Shown: positions 7,339-10,075 of the stretch, one piece after another
Layout: the number at the start of each line of letters is the position of its first letter
Position numbering within the stretch: the first letter of the stretch is position 1
NCBI GenBank assembly: GCA_029879945.1
Contig: JAOUPJ010000117.1
Location: 1 to 10,075, forward strand
Length of the DNA stretch: 10,075 nucleotides
Direction of reading: 5' to 3'
From: Gammaproteobacteria bacterium
GTDB taxonomy: Bacteria > Pseudomonadota > Gammaproteobacteria > S012-40
The notes under the pieces: generated by a model
Told to the model about the DNA's origin: nothing
Database searches by the model: none
What the model saw: only the letters and a program-made list of their open reading frames with translations
Translations under genes and position numbers: made by a program

Positions 7339-8607
7339 ATGAACAAAAAAGTATACGCAATCAATTTGGCTGCTGCCTTTGCTTTAGGTTTGATGATGAC
7401 CGGCGGCGTTTCAGCCGAAGAAGAACAGGAAAGAAGCCGTGAAAAAACAGACCCTCAACAACTGATTCCAGGATTTTTTCTCTCAGGTGATCTTGGCATT
7501 GTTACCGACAACAATGTGTTTAGAACACCGGATAAGCAGTATAAAGACTACTTTGCCGACCCCGCAGGTGGGGTGATTCCTACGCAAAATCGTCAAAACG
7601 GAAAATACATACCTTACAATTTGTCGGTGGGTCATGAACCAAAAAACTTTAGCCGCGTTGAGGGTCTATTCAAATATACCCTAACCGGAAAGCACTATCT
7701 TGACTCGAAACATGAAAACGCCAATCAATCAGATCAGGAGTTTTCTTTCGGCGGCGTATTTAGAATGGGTGAGAAAAGTAAGCTCGAATCCGGCCTAAAG
7801 GTTGATGTATTTTGGCACAAGCGAAATAAACTCTATATCGATCGTGACACCGGAGAAAAGAAGCTAACTGGTGCTATGGATGATATTTCGGGAAAATATA
7901 CCTATACAAGCGTCGGCTTGGAGGCGGAACTTTTTAAACAGTTGAGCAACAATGCTGAATTTGGTCTCGGTTTCAACACAGAAGCACTCGATTTCGAAAA
8001 GCCCATCACTGGCAGAGAATACGACAATCGATTCACTGAATTTTTTGTTAAGACAGATTATAGGCCTTTTAAATATACTAAGCTCAAGATAGATTTAAGC
8101 CAGGCCTCTGAGAATTACAGTGATAGACGCTCACGAGATCTAGATGGATCGATGTTTGGAAGTTATCCCACTCGCGTGTACAATTTTCAGGAAATAGGGT
8201 TTCAAGTTCGTCAACGAGTCATTCAAAACCTGGTAACGTATGCGGATTATTCCATTAACAATAGAAAGGATGAATACCTAGGTTATAGCAACCGCAGCAA
8301 AAGCACCATGGCTGTACGGGTGTTATATAAATTTAACGAGAAGCTCGATAGCAAGTTTAAGTTTTCGTACTCTAACTACGACTATCCCAATGCACTGGCC
8401 TACGATAAGCTGATTTCCGATCCGAGCAGCCCCTCACGGATCCCTTTAACCTACAGCTCCAGCCAGATTAGTGGAAAACTGGAATACGCACTGAAAAAGA
8501 ACATTGCAGTAGTAGGAGAGCTCTCCGTTTATAACGCCGATTCGAGTGACAAACGCTATGACTATGAACGTAACGAAGTCACTGTAGGTGTAAATAGCCA
8601 TTGGTAA
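7339..8607 (+). CDS. Outer-membrane beta-barrel protein with Sec signal peptide
   Basis: The 422-residue precursor starts with a signal peptide: basic MNKK, hydrophobic core AINLAAAFALGLMMTGG, and a VSA site likely cut after Ala26. There is no lipobox cysteine. The mature part is rich in alternating polar and hydrophobic strands with aromatic girdle residues, for example SRVEGLFKYTLTGKHYLDS (105-123), EFSFGGVFRMGEKSKLESGLK (134-153), AEFGLGFNTEALDF (206-219), TKLKIDLSQASENY (247-260), LVTYADYSINNRKDEYLGYS (298-317) and MAVRVLYKFNEKLDSKFKFSYSNYDY (324-349). It ends EVTVGVNSHW, and a C-terminal aromatic is the usual BAM recognition signal. It resembles the loosely defined 'putative beta-barrel porin 2' type, but I cannot place it in a named family. 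As the last gene of the operon it would provide the outer-membrane part, either a pore or an anchor. The stop is doubled (TAA then TAG), and a strong hairpin follows 9 nt later. Barrel nature is well supported; function is not. Confidence 0.82.
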   Translation: MNKKVYAINLAAAFALGLMMTGGVSAEEEQERSREKTDPQQLIPGFFLSGDLGIVTDNNVFRTPDKQYKDYFADPAGGVIPTQNRQNGKYIPYNLSVGHEPKNFSRVEGLFKYTLTGKHYLDSKHENANQSDQEFSFGGVFRMGEKSKLESGLKVDVFWHKRNKLYIDRDTGEKKLTGAMDDISGKYTYTSVGLEAELFKQLSNNAEFGLGFNTEALDFEKPITGREYDNRFTEFFVKTDYRPFKYTKLKIDLSQASENYSDRRSRDLDGSMFGSYPTRVYNFQEIGFQVRQRVIQNLVTYADYSINNRKDEYLGYSNRSKSTMAVRVLYKFNEKLDSKFKFSYSNYDYPNALAYDKLISDPSSPSRIPLTYSSSQISGKLEYALKKNIAVVGELSVYNADSSDKRYDYERNEVTVGVNSHW

Positions 8608-8616
8608 TAGCGAAGG

Positions 8617-8641
8617 GAGGCTGCCTCCAGGAGGCAGCCTC
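8617..8641. terminator. Perfect GC-rich hairpin between convergent genes, probable bidirectional terminator
   Basis: GAGGCTGCCT and AGGCAGCCTC form a perfect 10-bp stem around the loop CCAGG; the full 25-nt palindrome is symmetric apart from its central base. It lies 9 nt after the barrel stop and 25 nt from the stop of the convergent DUF1835-type gene, where a shared terminator is expected. There is no U-tract on either side, so it is not a canonical intrinsic terminator. It could instead act as a 3' end-stabilising structure or need Rho. Confidence 0.65.
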
Positions 8642-8666
8642 TATCCCCAGTCGACATATCCAGTTT

Positions 8667-10058
8667 TCAAAGGCAAATAGGCCTCTGTAGCTCATTAGAC
8701 CAAACCCAATTTTTTTCACCTGCTTTAATTCGCACACCCCCCAGTTCCCTGACATATCGACTATTCCCCACAGCCATCAAATTCAGTTCACCCCGCAATA
8801 ATCGAATGCCCAGTTTGCTAATCGCGAGCCGCATGGATCGCATCGGATGTTCATTGGGAAAGAATTCGATCACCTCTATCGAAGCAGGCTCGTTCTCAAA
8901 CAAGGGCCGCAACACCGTAAGCAACATAATGTCTCCCAGATACGGCAGCGGTTCCAATTCAGTCGTTAAAATATTAAAAATGGCACCCGGCCTCATGGGC
9001 CCATGTTCAGCCAAAACACTCAACACCAGGTGTTCTGTGAGTCCGAGACCGTTGCCTGTCCACGGCAGTTCCATGAGCATGCGTTTGGCGGCAGCTTGCA
9101 TGTGCGGGAGCGGTGATTCTTTTTCCTGAGTGAGATGCCAAAGCGAAGTTGGATCATCGTTCACGAAACCCTGCCAGATGCGGCTACCATACGCGATCAT
9201 CGCCGGGGTAAGTGTGTGACGTTGTGGCCACAGTGTTAATAACACCTCAGGTGTTTGACTCAGCTGACCAATGCCGATGAATTTTTTCACGCCGGGGAAA
9301 TGATCTATCTGAATGCATTCCACTTTTGTATCTTTCAAATCTAACTCAGCAAGATGTGCGCACACATAGGCCTTGCATAGTTGATCGAAGGGATCATGCT
9401 CAAACCACAAAACCACCCGTTGATATTTTTTCGGGAGGGTTCGCAATACCTGTTCTACATTTTCAATCTCTTTTTCGGTGTTATCGATTCTTTCCTTCGC
9501 CACATCACTGGGCATATCTTTTCCGTAGTTCTCGCGAATGAAACGGGCTCGCGTTTCAATAAATGCTTCCACAGGTTCGTAGTGTGGAACCGGTCCTTGC
9601 GGAAAGGGATTGCTGATTTCCAGATAGTCGCCGGTAAAGCCGCACGCTTTTAAAGGTTCTTGAATGTCCGTGCCACACCGGATGTGTAAAGTCTTTAAAT
9701 CCTGATCGGGTCTGGTCTTACCCATTTTTGTAGAGGCCTGATTGACTTGTTCAATGTGGGCCTTCAATTTCGGCCAACTGGGAAGGCCGTTTTCTCTGGC
9801 GATGATGAGTTGGGTATCGGCGAGTTGGTATTGCTCAGTCGTTTTATGGTAATGTTGCTCCACCCTTTCCAGTGCTTCTTTCTCACCGGACTTGATCTCT
9901 TTGAGCAGATCCTTGGCCTCTTTTTTGAGTTTCTCTAAAGAAAGCCGCTTTACAATGGTTCCTTCACTGGAAACCAACATACGGGCATGTAGCAAACTGG
10001 GTTTGTAGTTTGGGTCTTTCGCCAAGGGATGACGATTTTTAAACTCGGCAATCGCTTT
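8667..10058 (-). CDS. DUF1835-type protein with N-terminal helical segment, 5'-truncated at contig end
   Basis: The function is not established. Numbered from a TTG at 10025 (452 residues), the protein has an N-terminal charged helical segment with the motif LADTQLIIARENGLPSWPKL (68-87), which I associate with ankyrin-like or helical-repeat leaders. A DUF1835-type domain follows (about 113-236) with LHIRCGTDIQEPL, NPFPQGPVP and the signature VVLWFEHDPFDQL (204-216). The C-terminal part resembles the companion DUF3658 region, with LPWTGNGLGLTEHLVLSVLAEHG (320-342), YLGD (362-365) and RELGGVRIKAGEKNWVW (426-442). No signal peptide or TM helix is seen, so it is probably cytoplasmic. The true start is uncertain. 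The TTG at 10025 and the ATG at 9980 both lack a Shine-Dalgarno, and the frame stays open upstream (residues AIAEFKNRHP) until the adapter at 10059. I therefore treat it as missing its 5' end. It is convergent with the operon and shares its terminator hairpin. Confidence 0.75.
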   Translation of the reverse strand, partial: KAIAEFKNRHPLAKDPNYKPSLLHARMLVSSEGTIVKRLSLEKLKKEAKDLLKEIKSGEKEALERVEQHYHKTTEQYQLADTQLIIARENGLPSWPKLKAHIEQVNQASTKMGKTRPDQDLKTLHIRCGTDIQEPLKACGFTGDYLEISNPFPQGPVPHYEPVEAFIETRARFIRENYGKDMPSDVAKERIDNTEKEIENVEQVLRTLPKKYQRVVLWFEHDPFDQLCKAYVCAHLAELDLKDTKVECIQIDHFPGVKKFIGIGQLSQTPEVLLTLWPQRHTLTPAMIAYGSRIWQGFVNDDPTSLWHLTQEKESPLPHMQAAAKRMLMELPWTGNGLGLTEHLVLSVLAEHGPMRPGAIFNILTTELEPLPYLGDIMLLTVLRPLFENEPASIEVIEFFPNEHPMRSMRLAISKLGIRLLRGELNLMAVGNSRYVRELGGVRIKAGEKNWVWSNELQRPICL

Positions 10059-10075
10059 AGATCGGAAGAGCGTCG
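10059..10075. other. Illumina TruSeq adapter remnant at the contig end
   Basis: The final 17 bases, AGATCGGAAGAGCGTCG, are identical to the start of the standard TruSeq read-through adapter as I remember it. They are therefore most likely untrimmed library sequence, not genome. Any annotation reaching the right edge should stop at 10058. Confidence 0.92.

Noticed and set aside
1..10075. CRISPR array, tRNA/rRNA genes, insertion sequence ends or toxin-antitoxin pair
   Set aside because: I saw no regularly spaced direct repeats, no tRNA-like cloverleaf with T-loop, no transposase and no small overlapping gene pair.

Overview
The window looks like a chromosomal segment of a Gram-negative proteobacterium, probably a gammaproteobacterium. 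Three things suggest this: an outer-membrane beta-barrel with a Sec signal peptide and a C-terminal aromatic residue; a 7TM-transglutaminase / RimK-like ligase gene pair that, as far as I recall, is mostly found in gamma- and betaproteobacteria such as Pseudomonas and Vibrio; and moderate GC with Shine-Dalgarno starts. I cannot name the genus. The last 17 bases match Illumina adapter read-through, so the window ends at the end of a short-read contig and its right edge is not genomic.

Layout. (1) Positions 170-2521, + strand: a long-chain acyl-CoA synthetase-type AMP-forming ligase, followed 12 nt later by a GNAT acetyltransferase. (2) Positions 2522-2855: an AT-rich gap without a convincing gene, probably holding the promoter and leader of the next operon. 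(3) Positions 2856-8607, + strand: a tight four-gene operon. It encodes a membrane protein with a periplasmic transglutaminase-like domain and seven C-terminal TM helices, a RimK-like ATP-grasp amide ligase (ATGA overlap), a membrane-anchored protein with about 16 TPRs (ATGA overlap), and an outer-membrane beta-barrel (21-nt gap). A strong symmetric hairpin lies just after the last gene. (4) Positions 8667-10058, - strand, convergent: a DUF1835-type protein whose 5' end runs off the real sequence into the adapter.

The operon is the interesting part. Its products are predicted to span the whole envelope. The ligase would form amide or isopeptide bonds in the cytoplasm. The 7TM protein would sit in the inner membrane and present a papain-fold domain, with an apparently intact Cys-His-Asp triad, to the periplasm. 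The TPR protein would act as a periplasmic scaffold, and the barrel would provide an outer-membrane component. By analogy with polymer export systems that pair TPR domains with an outer-membrane barrel (PgaA, AlgK/AlgE, PelB), I infer a system that makes, modifies or exports an amide-linked compound or envelope modification. The substrate and the direction of transport are unknown. The acyl-CoA synthetase, acetyltransferase and DUF1835 genes look like ordinary neighbours rather than parts of that system.
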